64,000 nucleotides of DNA. Origin: CAZVLQ01 sp964628185 (lineage in GTDB: Bacteria; Pseudomonadota; Zetaproteobacteria; Mariprofundales; Mariprofundaceae). A program made the translations under genes and the position numbers. The stretch is taken from the NCBI GenBank assembly GCA_964628185.1, contig CAZVLQ010000008.1, positions 23,055-87,054 of the forward strand. Reading direction: 5' to 3'. Positions within the stretch are counted from its first letter, which is position 1, and every line of letters starts with the position of its first letter. The notes under the pieces were generated by a model, which worked only from the letters and a program-made list of their open reading frames with translations, had not been told where the DNA came from and ran no database searches. Below are positions 7,695-16,142 of the stretch, piece by piece.

Positions 7695-8860
7695 TTTCCG
7701 GCTGGTGGCTTTTGCCGCCGTTGTTTCTGTGGGGAATGCATGCCACATGGCAGCGCAGGCAGTTGCGCCGGCTGGAACATGGAATGTGGCAATTGCGCTC
7801 GGCCCATGAGCATCTTGAGCAGCGTTTCAGGCGTCGCAGTGACCGGCTTGATGCCCTGTTTGCCAGTGTGAATGAAGCTATTCTTCGCCTGGATATACAG
7901 GGAAATGTTGTAGCCCTTAATGAGCGTGCCCGGCGCGTATTCAGTTTGCCGCGAAATATGCATCCGCCTCAACCCATGACCGCCCTGTATCGCCGGCCGC
8001 AATGGAATAAAGCCGTTAAAAAGGCGCTGAAACAATTGCCCGAACCCGCCCGACTCCCCGATATTCATTTGCAGGACTGCGTGCTTGCGGCAAGGCTGGC
8101 GCCGCTGGAAAACGGGCAGGCGCTGCTTTTGTGCCTCGATGTGAGCAGACAGAGGGAACTGGAGGCGCAGCGTGAGCAACTGGTGCGCGACCTGATGCAC
8201 GATCTGAAGACGCCACTGACTTCGATCCTGGGCTACGCACGCACGATTGAACAGCTTGGCGATGACAAGTCCGTGCGCCGGGAATCCGCCGGCATTATCG
8301 CCCGTGAGGCAAGGCGGCTGAACCACTTGCTGGAATCCATGCTGACGCTCGATCAGGCCGGAACCCGACAGCCTGAAACCGGCGTGCATTGCGATATCAG
8401 GGAAGTGGTGAAGGAAATGACATACCTGATGAAGCCGGCGGCCAAAGCCGCCGGCGTGAGGTTCGAAACAGAAGTGACACCGGAAATTCGTGCCTTTCCC
8501 ATGGACAGCGGTGATCTGCATCGTTTAATGACGAATCTGGTGGATAATGCCATCCGTTATTCCCCTGAAAATGGCAGGGTGTGCCTGGGCGTGAGTCGTC
8601 GGGGTGATCACATCGAACTGCATGTGACTGACGAAGGACCGGGTATTGCCCCCAGGCATCTTCCCCATGTCACCGAGCGCTTCTATCGCGCTGATGACAG
8701 CCGCAGCAAGGGTGGCGGCGGTCATGGCGTGGGCCTTGCCATTGTGGCGGAAACCGTGGCCCGTTATGGTGGAGAGCTCACGCTTGCGAACCGCTCGAAG
8801 GGCGGGCTTGTGGTCAGGGTGCGGATACCCGTTCGGGAGGGCAGGGCAAGCCCTGCTTGA
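7691..8860 (+). CDS. phoR: Phosphate sensor histidine kinase PhoR
   Basis: The 389-residue inner-membrane kinase begins at the ATG at 7691 (ATGA overlap with phoB). It has one N-terminal membrane segment (WWLLPPLFLWGM), a PAS-like domain (about residues 50-155), a HisKA domain with His170 in LMHDLKTPLTSILGY, and an ATPase domain with the N box (LVDNAIRYSP), G1 (DEGPGI) and G2 (GGGHGVGLAIV). It lacks a large periplasmic domain, as is usual for PhoR, which senses phosphate through Pst and PhoU. The C-terminal codons include a GCAGGGCAAGCCCTGC palindrome. Confidence 0.94.
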   Translation: MISGWWLLPPLFLWGMHATWQRRQLRRLEHGMWQLRSAHEHLEQRFRRRSDRLDALFASVNEAILRLDIQGNVVALNERARRVFSLPRNMHPPQPMTALYRRPQWNKAVKKALKQLPEPARLPDIHLQDCVLAARLAPLENGQALLLCLDVSRQRELEAQREQLVRDLMHDLKTPLTSILGYARTIEQLGDDKSVRRESAGIIAREARRLNHLLESMLTLDQAGTRQPETGVHCDIREVVKEMTYLMKPAAKAAGVRFETEVTPEIRAFPMDSGDLHRLMTNLVDNAIRYSPENGRVCLGVSRRGDHIELHVTDEGPGIAPRHLPHVTERFYRADDSRSKGGGGHGVGLAIVAETVARYGGELTLANRSKGGLVVRVRIPVREGRASPA

Positions 8861-8958
8861 TTGGCCGCATGTAAGCGGAGCGCACGTTATACGACATTAT
8901 TTGATCCGGCATGACCGCTTTTACCGCGAGCCGGCCGCCGGACGTGGGGGGGGGTAGC

Positions 8959-10278
8959 ATGCATCTGCATATCATCCAGCCTACAACCTACACTACGGAT
9001 GGACGCCTGTTTCAGACCGGCAAGCGTCGTCTGATGAGTCTTTGCTTGCCCTATCTCGCCGCCCTGACGCCGAAAGAGTGGCATGTTCGCGTGTTTGATG
9101 AACGTTTGACGCCCGTGGATTTTGATACCCCCTGTGATGTGGCGGCGATTACCGTCTGGACCCGATTCTCCCGACGCGCCTATGAAATTGCCGCTGAATA
9201 CAGAAAACGCGGCATCCCGGTTCTCATGGGTGGGCCGCACACTTATTTTTACGCCGATGAAGTGGCCGGACATTGCGATGCCTGCGCCGTCGGAGAGGCG
9301 GACAGCATCTGGAAGGATATGCTTGCGGATGCGGCCGCGGGGTGTTTGAAAAAGGTGTATGCACAACGGCCGTTGCCGGACATGAAGGGGTTGCCCCACC
9401 CGCGTTACGACATGATTCCCTTTCACCATTATCCACATCCCCGGGTATTCCAGGTGCAGACCACGCGGGGCTGCCCGTTCGGCTGTGACTTCTGCGAGGA
9501 GACGATCCTGTACGGCAAGAAGTTCCGTTCGCGGCCGCACGAGGAAGTGGCGGAGGAAATTCGCTATATCAAATCATTGGGCGGGCGCATTATTTTCTTT
9601 GCCGATTCGGTGTTTGGCGGCGCCAAGCGCAACTGTCAGCAGTTGCTGGAGACGCTGGTTCCGTTGAAGATCAAGTGGGCCAGTCTCTGGCCCATGAATT
9701 ATTGTGTTGATGAAGAGATGGTGAAGCTTGCCAGGAAATCGGGCTGCCTCCATTTGAATATGGGCATGGAATCAGTGGATGAGGGAACGATTCTCTCGAT
9801 GAAAAAGCGTCAGAACAAGGTCGGTCATTACGATGAGGCATTGAACAATCTACAGCGTTGCGGCATTACCTATTCGCTTAATTTTGTGTTCGGCTGGGAT
9901 ACGGAGGCCGATTCAGTTTATGACGCGACCCTGCAATACCTTGAAGACAACAAGGTTCCGATGGCATTCTTTAATATCCTCAATCCCCGCCGCGGCACGG
10001 GCATTTACCATGAGCTGAAAAGGGAAGGGCGTCTCAGGGATGAAGCTCGTCTGAGCAGGATCGCCGGCATGAATTGCCAGTTTACGCCGAAAAACATGTC
10101 ATCCGAGGAACTGGTGGAACGCGTCAACGCATTGCATCAGCGTTTTTATTCGCCACGCTCAATTGTCCGGCGTATGCGTCCGGGCATCAGGCCGGATTTC
10201 TGGGGTATGCTGGTATTCAATCTTTATCAGTGGAATGAGGCCCGCAAGTCCGGCTTCGGCAATCTCGATCCATTTTAA
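8959..10278 (+). CDS. Cobalamin-binding-type radical SAM protein
   Basis: The protein is 439 residues from the ATG at 8959, which follows a G-rich ribosome site; an upstream ATG at 8911 is less likely. Residues 1-140 form a B12-binding-like Rossmann domain (ending in VLMGGPHTYFY and CAVGEADSIW) but lack the DxHxxG histidine motif, so cobalamin would bind without that ligand. A radical SAM core carries Cys172-x3-Cys176-x2-Cys179. The family includes hopanoid methylases HpnP/HpnR, HpnJ and BchE-like enzymes. Being near hpn genes suggests lipid tailoring, but the substrate is unknown. It is convergent with the next radical SAM gene. Confidence 0.85.
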   Translation: MHLHIIQPTTYTTDGRLFQTGKRRLMSLCLPYLAALTPKEWHVRVFDERLTPVDFDTPCDVAAITVWTRFSRRAYEIAAEYRKRGIPVLMGGPHTYFYADEVAGHCDACAVGEADSIWKDMLADAAAGCLKKVYAQRPLPDMKGLPHPRYDMIPFHHYPHPRVFQVQTTRGCPFGCDFCEETILYGKKFRSRPHEEVAEEIRYIKSLGGRIIFFADSVFGGAKRNCQQLLETLVPLKIKWASLWPMNYCVDEEMVKLARKSGCLHLNMGMESVDEGTILSMKKRQNKVGHYDEALNNLQRCGITYSLNFVFGWDTEADSVYDATLQYLEDNKVPMAFFNILNPRRGTGIYHELKREGRLRDEARLSRIAGMNCQFTPKNMSSEELVERVNALHQRFYSPRSIVRRMRPGIRPDFWGMLVFNLYQWNEARKSGFGNLDPF

Positions 10279-10424
10279 GTCCGCTCTCCAACCACGTCAC
10301 TGTGCCAGGCGTATGAAGTTTCTGGCCGGCCACCGACGAATTATAAAATATGAGATGCATCTTCCGGAGCAACATGTCTCCCCGGATGAGATCGACCGGA
10401 CATCACTTTATATACATGCTGTGA

Positions 10425-10757
10425 GCGAGAAAACACATCAGGTTAACCGCGCCGGCTGCTGTTGTAATCGACGGCTGGCTACCCGGCATGAGTGGCGTCG
10501 ATCTGGTCAGCTATATTCGGAAACACAGGCCCTTCCAGAAGATGGCCATGATAACGGCGGTGCCTGCGGATATTGAAACGGCCAGGGAAGAATTATGTTG
10601 TGAACTATCCAGACCTTTCGGGTATGAGCAATTGAATTCGCTGCTCCGGGGACTGGCTGCATGTACGGAAACACACAAAGCCGGTATTAAATGCTATGAG
10701 CATGCAGTATGTGAATTCGGGCTGGAGCACCCATGCCCGTTTACCTTCGTGGCCTGA
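10425..10757 (+). pseudogene. Remnant of a response-regulator receiver domain
   Basis: In this frame, from a stop at 10422 onward, the translation reads PAAVVIDGWLPGMSGVDLVS, with a phospho-acceptor Asp (codon 10470) and the typical PGMSG motif, then YIRKHRP, a hydrophobic MAMITAV strand and a degenerate SRPF where KPF is expected. The first third of the domain, with its acidic pair, is missing and no start codon precedes the Asp. I read it as a decayed regulator; translation from the ATG at 10488 would give 89 residues without the Asp. It lies in the 508-base gap between two convergent radical SAM genes, which otherwise shows nothing recognisable. Confidence 0.6.
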
Positions 10758-10786
10758 TAGATGTCGAGAATCGGTTTGTTATGATT

Positions 10787-11743
10787 TCAGTGCTGAATGC
10801 GGGCTAAGGTGGCAATTCCCACCCCGATACTTTTTAACGGATTACCCAGCGCGTGTGAAACAAGGCGTGCGCAGCCGACGGCGCAACCGGCTTCGCAGGG
10901 TTTGTGCCCATGAGCAGCATGCAGATCATTCGTGGTGGCTTCTTTCAGCGGCAGATTAGCTCCTGCCTGTTGACTGCACCACTGGATATGGCCGTTCGTA
11001 TTGATATAAAGGAACTTGGAGCCGCCCAGACATTGCCACGGGCGGCTGAAATTACCTTCCAGCAACGCCCGTGCGTCCTGCTGATACAGGCGCATGCCGC
11101 CCCATAATTGATGACGGTCGAACAGGTTGACATATTCCCGCCCCTGAATGCTGATTCTACCGCCTGCTTCGTGCAAAAATGAAAAACTGAAATCGAAAGG
11201 AAAATCCGCCAGCAATTCACGGAAGACATCATACTCCCCGGCGGTTTCCGGCGTCAGCACCGTCTGCACCTTGACCGTGAAACGGGCGTGCTCGGCCAGC
11301 ATCTTCAGCCTGGGCAACAGACTTTTCAGTGATTTCATGGATTGTTCGCCGGGCTTGACGGAATCCACGCTGAGCTGCATCAGGTCCAGCCCGGCTTCAT
11401 TCAGCGCCTCAATGATATCCACCGTCAGCAGAAAGCCGTTGCTGATGACGGTGACCAGACTGGCGCCGCCGTGTTTCCCCTTGATGTGGGCAACCAGCGC
11501 CGGAAGCTGCGGATGCATGAGCGGCTCGCCGCCCAGAATGTCGTACACCAGTACACCCAGTTTATCCAGCCTGTCGATGCGTTGCATTAACTCGTCCACC
11601 GGCACATGGGGTGCTCCCGGCGCATATTCATTACAGTAGGCGCAAGCGAGGTTGCAGTCACGTGTAATAATCAGCTGTGCATACAATGCCTTGTGATCGA
11701 AAAGGCGTTGAAAGGCCCGGGCAAGAAACCGGAATTTGTTCAT
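10787..11743 (-). CDS. Radical SAM protein with C-terminal cysteine cluster
   Basis: This 318-residue enzyme has Cys30-x3-Cys34-x2-Cys37 (CNLACAYC) for the SAM-cleaving [4Fe-4S] cluster. A C-terminal cysteine set (CLGG, WCSQ, CEAGCAVGC) resembles a shortened SPASM/twitch domain that would hold a second cluster. Its start overlaps the stop of the hpnL-like gene (ATGA), so the two are translationally coupled. Substrate unknown. Linkage to a hopanoid-associated membrane protein suggests a role in lipid or envelope modification, which is inference only. Confidence 0.85.
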   Translation of the reverse strand: MNKFRFLARAFQRLFDHKALYAQLIITRDCNLACAYCNEYAPGAPHVPVDELMQRIDRLDKLGVLVYDILGGEPLMHPQLPALVAHIKGKHGGASLVTVISNGFLLTVDIIEALNEAGLDLMQLSVDSVKPGEQSMKSLKSLLPRLKMLAEHARFTVKVQTVLTPETAGEYDVFRELLADFPFDFSFSFLHEAGGRISIQGREYVNLFDRHQLWGGMRLYQQDARALLEGNFSRPWQCLGGSKFLYINTNGHIQWCSQQAGANLPLKEATTNDLHAAHGHKPCEAGCAVGCARLVSHALGNPLKSIGVGIATLARIQH

Positions 11744-12768
11744 TCCACTGTGTCGCTTATGGAAGCTCCGTCATTACCGGACGCGACCCCGGTCTGATGA
11801 TGCCGTTTCCACAGGCGGTGGCTGCTTCTGATCTGCCAGACTGCAAGCCCGGGCAGGCCGAGCAACAATTCCCGTACACGCTTGCCGAGCGAAAGCGCCA
11901 GTGCGGTATGCGGTGGAATGCCAAGCGCCGCACCGAACAGCAGGAATCCACCCTCCTGAATACCAAGTGAAGCGGGAATAATGAAGCCTGCGGCGCGTAC
12001 GGCCTGACCGAGGCTTTCCAGCAGCAGTGCTTCCAGGATGCTGACCTGAAATCCCAGGAAATACATAATCAGCCAAACCTCGCCCGTGCCCAGCAGCCAT
12101 CCCAGCAGCCGCCATGTCGAAGCCGCGGCCAACCCGTTTCGATGCCGATACGTTTCGTGGATGGCCGCATCCAGAACCGCGGCGCCCCCGGACAGGTTGA
12201 GCCATTCGCGGCCACCCGCAATTTTTTCGACCAGCCAGGCTGCTTTTTCAAACATTCCCTTGCGTTGGGCAATGTAGAAACCAGCCAGAAGCAGTGAAAT
12301 CATACCGATCCCGATTGTCGCGGGAACGGTGATGTTGTTCCGGCCAAGGTGCAGAATGAGAAGAACGAGCCCAATGATGGTGAAGATGATCTGGGTGAGA
12401 ACGGCAATCGTGAGGTCCACCACCACGCTTGCGCCTGCAATACGACCTGAAATTCCATGTGTCATAATCCATCGCGCCTTGACCAGTTCGCCACCCACCT
12501 GGGCTACCGGCAACAGGCTGTTGATCGATTCCCCGAACCAGCGTGCAACAAACAGCTTGTTGATGGACAGGCGATTTTCTGGCCGAAACAGATGCTGCCA
12601 GGCCACCGCATTGGTCAGTACCGGTACAAGATGGAAGAGCGTAACCGCCAGCAGGCCCCAGCCCGCTGTGGCGAGTGTACCCGCCACATCACCGAAGCCC
12701 TGCCAGGCGATGAGTGCTATCAAAATCGCCAGCCCGGTCAGCAGGGTGAGATGAAGATGGACTCTCAT
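11740..12768 (-). CDS. hpnL: HpnL-like membrane protein (lysylphosphatidylglycerol synthase TM-region family)
   Basis: This 342-residue inner-membrane protein has about eight transmembrane helices. It carries the family signatures RWFGESINSLLPVAQVGGELVKAR and RAAGFIIPASLGIQEGGFLLFG (each split here by the hydrophobic helices). This flippase-like UPF0104 fold includes HpnL, found in many hopanoid loci and presumed to move lipids or hopanoids. It heads a two-gene unit with the radical SAM gene downstream. The hpnL label rests on family resemblance plus nearby hpn genes. Confidence 0.75.
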   Translation of the reverse strand: MRVHLHLTLLTGLAILIALIAWQGFGDVAGTLATAGWGLLAVTLFHLVPVLTNAVAWQHLFRPENRLSINKLFVARWFGESINSLLPVAQVGGELVKARWIMTHGISGRIAGASVVVDLTIAVLTQIIFTIIGLVLLILHLGRNNITVPATIGIGMISLLLAGFYIAQRKGMFEKAAWLVEKIAGGREWLNLSGGAAVLDAAIHETYRHRNGLAAASTWRLLGWLLGTGEVWLIMYFLGFQVSILEALLLESLGQAVRAAGFIIPASLGIQEGGFLLFGAALGIPPHTALALSLGKRVRELLLGLPGLAVWQIRSSHRLWKRHHQTGVASGNDGASISDTVE

Positions 12769-12839
12769 ACGTGGACACTCCTTTGTCGGTCGCTCAGACG
12801 CAATACCCGGGGAGTGTGATCAGCGCCCAATCCGTCTTT

Positions 12840-14144
12840 TTAATTCATGGGATCGTCAAGACTTGCCATGATTTGCATATATGTCCCGCCGGCGATGACC
12901 AGGTTGGCCTCCAGCATCAAAAACGAAACGGCGAACAGGATGCCGGCGACATACATAAGCCATCCCGGCCACACGACCGCGGCGACAAGTAACAGCAATG
13001 CCGACAAATGGACGAGCATCTGACGGCGTGTGCGGCGGTCCGGAACGATTTCCTTTACCGTTGGAATCCCGGCCTGATGCAAATGTCGGCCTTGCAGATG
13101 AAACCAGACCAGGAAGGGTACGATCTTGTAGAGCATACCGTTGATAACCGACACGGCGAATCCGCCAATATAGATAGTTCCAAGCAACAAATCATAGTGC
13201 GGCCATTCGGTCAGCGCCGGCAGAAACTGGGCGCTGACCCACAGCAAAACACTGGCGAGGAGGCTGAGCATGCCAATGCGCCAGAAGTTCATGGTCACAT
13301 CGGAGCGGCGCCTGCGCCTGCGGGCTTGCAAATAGAGCGTTGTGACGGCGAAACAAATGAGTGCTGACGCCATGCACAGGCCGAGAAGCGTGATCAGCCA
13401 GTGGCTCATGGTCAGCAGATAGGCGCCGGTCCATAATGCCAGAACAGCAATCATCGATTTACCCAGCCAGCGTTGCATCCAGGCGGGGTAGGGCGGCGTC
13501 ATCTGAAACATCGGGACAACTTCATAGGCCACGCTGATTATCAGCAGTCCTACCCAGCCGATCAGGGCCCATGTCATGTGTACGTTCGTCCAGAAATGGA
13601 CCACGTGCGTTTGAAACTGCCAGATATGTTCCGCACCGATTCTCAGTCCGAAGGCAAGCGTAATCGCCAGAGAAACGACGGCAAGACGCATACCCGTCAC
13701 GGTTGGACTGTGCACGCGTGAGTGCGCCAGACTCAATGTAACGATAACCAGAAAAAACGTCACTCCCATGGCCAGCATAAACAGGGCAAGCCACAGGAGA
13801 CCGGAATAATCAAGCCAGAAGCCGCCGCCCAGGGTCACAATACCCAGACACAAAAGTGAATGCACCACGGTGCTGACAAGCCGGGGACGCCATGTTGGAG
13901 AGCCGGCGACCACCGACAACATCTGAAACATGGCGCCCATCATGGCCATCGTAATGAAACCCAGGGTCATAAGATGGGTCAGCGACAGGGTTACAGGAGT
14001 CCAGCGCCTGAGCAGGGCGTCGGGTCCGGAAACGATCAGAATGATGGCCGCCATGAGTCCGAAGAGCGGCGTACTGAGAAAGAAACGGAGCGGTACGGAG
14101 ATAGGTGGCGCCTGTTCCAGAGCCAGACCGGGGGCGTGTGCCAT
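12840..14144 (-). CDS. NnrS-like / heme-copper-like polytopic membrane protein
   Basis: This 434-residue protein has about 12 hydrophobic segments. Conserved-looking histidines sit inside helices (SLTHLMTLGF, HVVHFWTNVHMTWALIG, LVWFHLQGRH), resembling NnrS-like and cytochrome-oxidase-subunit-I-like proteins linked to nitric oxide or nitrosative stress. Its start overlaps the DUF2249 stop by one base and a hemerythrin gene lies before that, a common trio. An FNR box stands upstream of the block. Heme or copper binding is inferred; catalysis is not shown. Confidence 0.75.
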   Translation of the reverse strand: MAHAPGLALEQAPPISVPLRFFLSTPLFGLMAAIILIVSGPDALLRRWTPVTLSLTHLMTLGFITMAMMGAMFQMLSVVAGSPTWRPRLVSTVVHSLLCLGIVTLGGGFWLDYSGLLWLALFMLAMGVTFFLVIVTLSLAHSRVHSPTVTGMRLAVVSLAITLAFGLRIGAEHIWQFQTHVVHFWTNVHMTWALIGWVGLLIISVAYEVVPMFQMTPPYPAWMQRWLGKSMIAVLALWTGAYLLTMSHWLITLLGLCMASALICFAVTTLYLQARRRRRRSDVTMNFWRIGMLSLLASVLLWVSAQFLPALTEWPHYDLLLGTIYIGGFAVSVINGMLYKIVPFLVWFHLQGRHLHQAGIPTVKEIVPDRRTRRQMLVHLSALLLLVAAVVWPGWLMYVAGILFAVSFLMLEANLVIAGGTYMQIMASLDDPMN

Positions 14145-14422
14145 TAGCTTGAATTGCCCTGCAAGATGTCCTGTACAAGGTTACGCGCTGTTTCGTCCCG
14201 GCCATGCCAGATGAACAATTCAAAGGCGCTGTTCTTTCCTGGCCGGATAGTATGGGAAAAATTTTCCCGTTCCAGAATGTCGTAAAGCGGAAACGGTTCC
14301 CGGTGTATCCAAATACGCAGATAACGGCCCTGCGCGAGGGAATCAATGGCGGACAAGATGCGTTCCATCGGTTCCGGTGGTTCGAGAAAATTAACGTCAA
14401 GGACCTGTTCCTCCGGCTTCAT
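14144..14422 (-). CDS. DUF2249 domain protein
   Basis: This 92-residue soluble protein is typical of DUF2249, a TusA-like fold: LDVNFLEPPEPMERILSAID, then YLRIWIHREPFPLYDILER. DUF2249 genes often accompany hemerythrins and NnrS-like proteins in responses to oxygen or nitric oxide, though the biochemical role is unknown. It lies 6 bases after the hemerythrin gene and directly abuts the membrane protein gene. Confidence 0.88.
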   Translation of the reverse strand: MKPEEQVLDVNFLEPPEPMERILSAIDSLAQGRYLRIWIHREPFPLYDILERENFSHTIRPGKNSAFELFIWHGRDETARNLVQDILQGNSS

Positions 14423-14428
14423 GGGAAA

Positions 14429-14875
14429 TCAGTTTTTCTCGTCCCTGGCGATGAATTGCGCCATAATGTCACTCTGCTCATCGGCAAGCATCCGGTCAGC
14501 CATGTGGTAGAGGATGTTTTCCTCCTTGAGGTTGTGTTGCTGTATCAGCATCAACAAGGTGTCCGACAATCCGAGACAGTGTTCGGCCTGTTGCTGCGAA
14601 ATATCTTCCTCGATTTCCCTGAATAATCGCCGCATGTCTTCATGTTCCTTGCGCATCACCTGAACGGGACCCATGCCTGCCCCCATCTTCCGTTCCAGGG
14701 CGGGGAAAAGCACTTCTTCTTCCTTGCCCATGTGGCGTTTCATTCTGGCCATAAAATCAGAAAAAATATTGCTCGCATCCTCCCAGTGGTGCTGCTCCAC
14801 CGCGTCCTCTGCCGCGGCAAGCAGGCCGTCACAAGCGCGATGCTCGCGAGTCAGTGCGCTGCTGATGTTGTCCAT
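14429..14875 (-). CDS. Hemerythrin HHE-domain protein
   Basis: This 148-residue four-helix-bundle protein has candidate di-iron ligands His12, His48, Glu52, His78, His114, Glu118 and His124 in the HxxxE-type arrangement. Such proteins bind oxygen or nitric oxide, or repair iron centres (RIC/YtfE-like). The ribosome site TAGGAG lies 6-7 bases before the ATG. It is the first gene of the hemerythrin-DUF2249-membrane protein unit, with an FNR-type site in the upstream region. Confidence 0.93.
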   Translation of the reverse strand: MDNISSALTREHRACDGLLAAAEDAVEQHHWEDASNIFSDFMARMKRHMGKEEEVLFPALERKMGAGMGPVQVMRKEHEDMRRLFREIEEDISQQQAEHCLGLSDTLLMLIQQHNLKEENILYHMADRMLADEQSDIMAQFIARDEKN

Positions 14876-15096
14876 ACCAGGCTCCTAATTTACACCCGGA
14901 TCTTGCAAGTGTTGCCGCACACATAGCGCAAGCTCTTGATTTGCCTGGCTATATGAAAAAAGCGCTCATCACCAACAAAGCAACGACGCATTTTTTCATT
15001 ACGCCTTTCAAACTAATATCTTACACTCTGCAAGCACCACCACTTGCAGGATTCAGGTTACAAGCTCATTTTCTAGCCGACATACTCGTTGTTGCA

Positions 15097-15110
15097 TTGA
15101 TGCATATCAA
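15097..15110. promoter_or_regulatory. FNR/Anr-type binding site
   Basis: TTGATGCATATCAA is a perfect match to TTGAT-N4-ATCAA. It lies 222 bases before the hemerythrin start and just past the 3' end of hpnA, so it can only serve the minus-strand hemerythrin unit. The implied leader is long (about 185 bases if the site acts at -41.5). The rest of the 274-base gap is AT-richer than its surroundings and has no ORF. Confidence 0.7.
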
Positions 15111-15149
15111 GGGCAGGCCATCAGCCGATGAAAATGAGCGGATAAGACT

Positions 15150-16142
15150 TCATTGAAGATAGCCATGACTACGGAACCAGGTCACGGCATCGTGAAGGGC
15201 CTCGGTGGCGGGGCGGTGCGTGTAACCAAGTTCTCCCTCGGCCCTGGCCGAGGAGAAATACATGCGTTTTTTGGCCATACGGACGCCATCGACAGTCATG
15301 ATCGGCTGCATCGTGCCCGAGATGCGGGCAAGCCCCTGGGTAATCCATGCAAGAGGCAGGACCGCATTGTGAGGAAGCCGGACACGTGGCGGTCTTCTTC
15401 CGCTCATTGATGCGATGTGATGCAGGATATCCCTCAGACTCATATTGTCGCCACCCAGGATATAGCGCTCACCCACCTTGCCGCGCTCAAAGGCCAGCAG
15501 GTGGCCGGCGGCCACATCGTCCACGTGTACGATGTTCAGTCCCGTATCCACATAGGCCGGCATGCGCCCGCGTGCGGCATCGACAATCATTTTACCGGTC
15601 GGCGTGGGTCTGATATCCCGCGGACCGACAGGCGTGGAGGGATTGACGATTACGGCGGGAAGGCGGTCCTCCACGACCATGCGCCTGACTTCGGCCTCGG
15701 CCATGAATTTTGAACGTTTGTAATGTCCTGTCATATCTTCCAGGGACGATGGCGTTTCTTCGCCGGCGGGGCTCCCGTTCGTATGCAGCCCCAGCGTGGC
15801 CACGCTGCTGGTATACACAATACGCCGTATTTCCGCATGCAGGGCCGCCTGCATGATGTTGCGCGTGCCGTCTACATTGGTGCGATATAAGACCTGTGGT
15901 TGCGGCGTCCACAGGCGGTAATCCGCCGCGATATGGAAGAGCGCGGTGCAACCGGCAACAGCTGTTTTCAGTGTGTCCGGTTCGGTCAGGTCGCCGATAG
16001 CGATTTCCACATCCAGTCCCGAGAGGTTATCTCTTGGGCTTTCAGCCCGCAGCAGGGCGCGCACCCTGTATCCGGCAATGATCAAACAGCGCGTGACCGC
16101 CGAGCCGACAAAACCCGATGCACCGGTGATGAGTACCTTCAT
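15150..16142 (-). CDS. hpnA: Hopanoid-associated sugar epimerase HpnA
   Basis: This 330-residue extended SDR enzyme has the Rossmann motif GASGFVGSAV (GxxGxxG), catalytic Ser/Thr in YTSSVATLG and YKRSKFMAE (Tyr-x3-Lys). HpnA proteins are NAD-dependent epimerases/dehydratases encoded in hopanoid loci and may act on the sugar-derived side chain. The start is the ATG at 16142, overlapping the hpnN stop as ATGA; a longer reading to 16289 lies inside hpnN. It is the last gene of the minus-strand hopanoid operon. Confidence 0.9.
   Translation of the reverse strand: MKVLITGASGFVGSAVTRCLIIAGYRVRALLRAESPRDNLSGLDVEIAIGDLTEPDTLKTAVAGCTALFHIAADYRLWTPQPQVLYRTNVDGTRNIMQAALHAEIRRIVYTSSVATLGLHTNGSPAGEETPSSLEDMTGHYKRSKFMAEAEVRRMVVEDRLPAVIVNPSTPVGPRDIRPTPTGKMIVDAARGRMPAYVDTGLNIVHVDDVAAGHLLAFERGKVGERYILGGDNMSLRDILHHIASMSGRRPPRVRLPHNAVLPLAWITQGLARISGTMQPIMTVDGVRMAKKRMYFSSARAEGELGYTHRPATEALHDAVTWFRSHGYLQ

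Noticed and set aside
10488..10757. An 89-residue intact gene
   Set aside because: The frame continues upstream into the receiver Asp region, so it is the tail of a broken receiver domain rather than a complete small gene.
14876..14887. TAGGAGCCTG before the hemerythrin start as another end of the palindromic element
   Set aside because: Only ten bases match and the following GGACTTA part is absent; it is adequately explained as a ribosome site.
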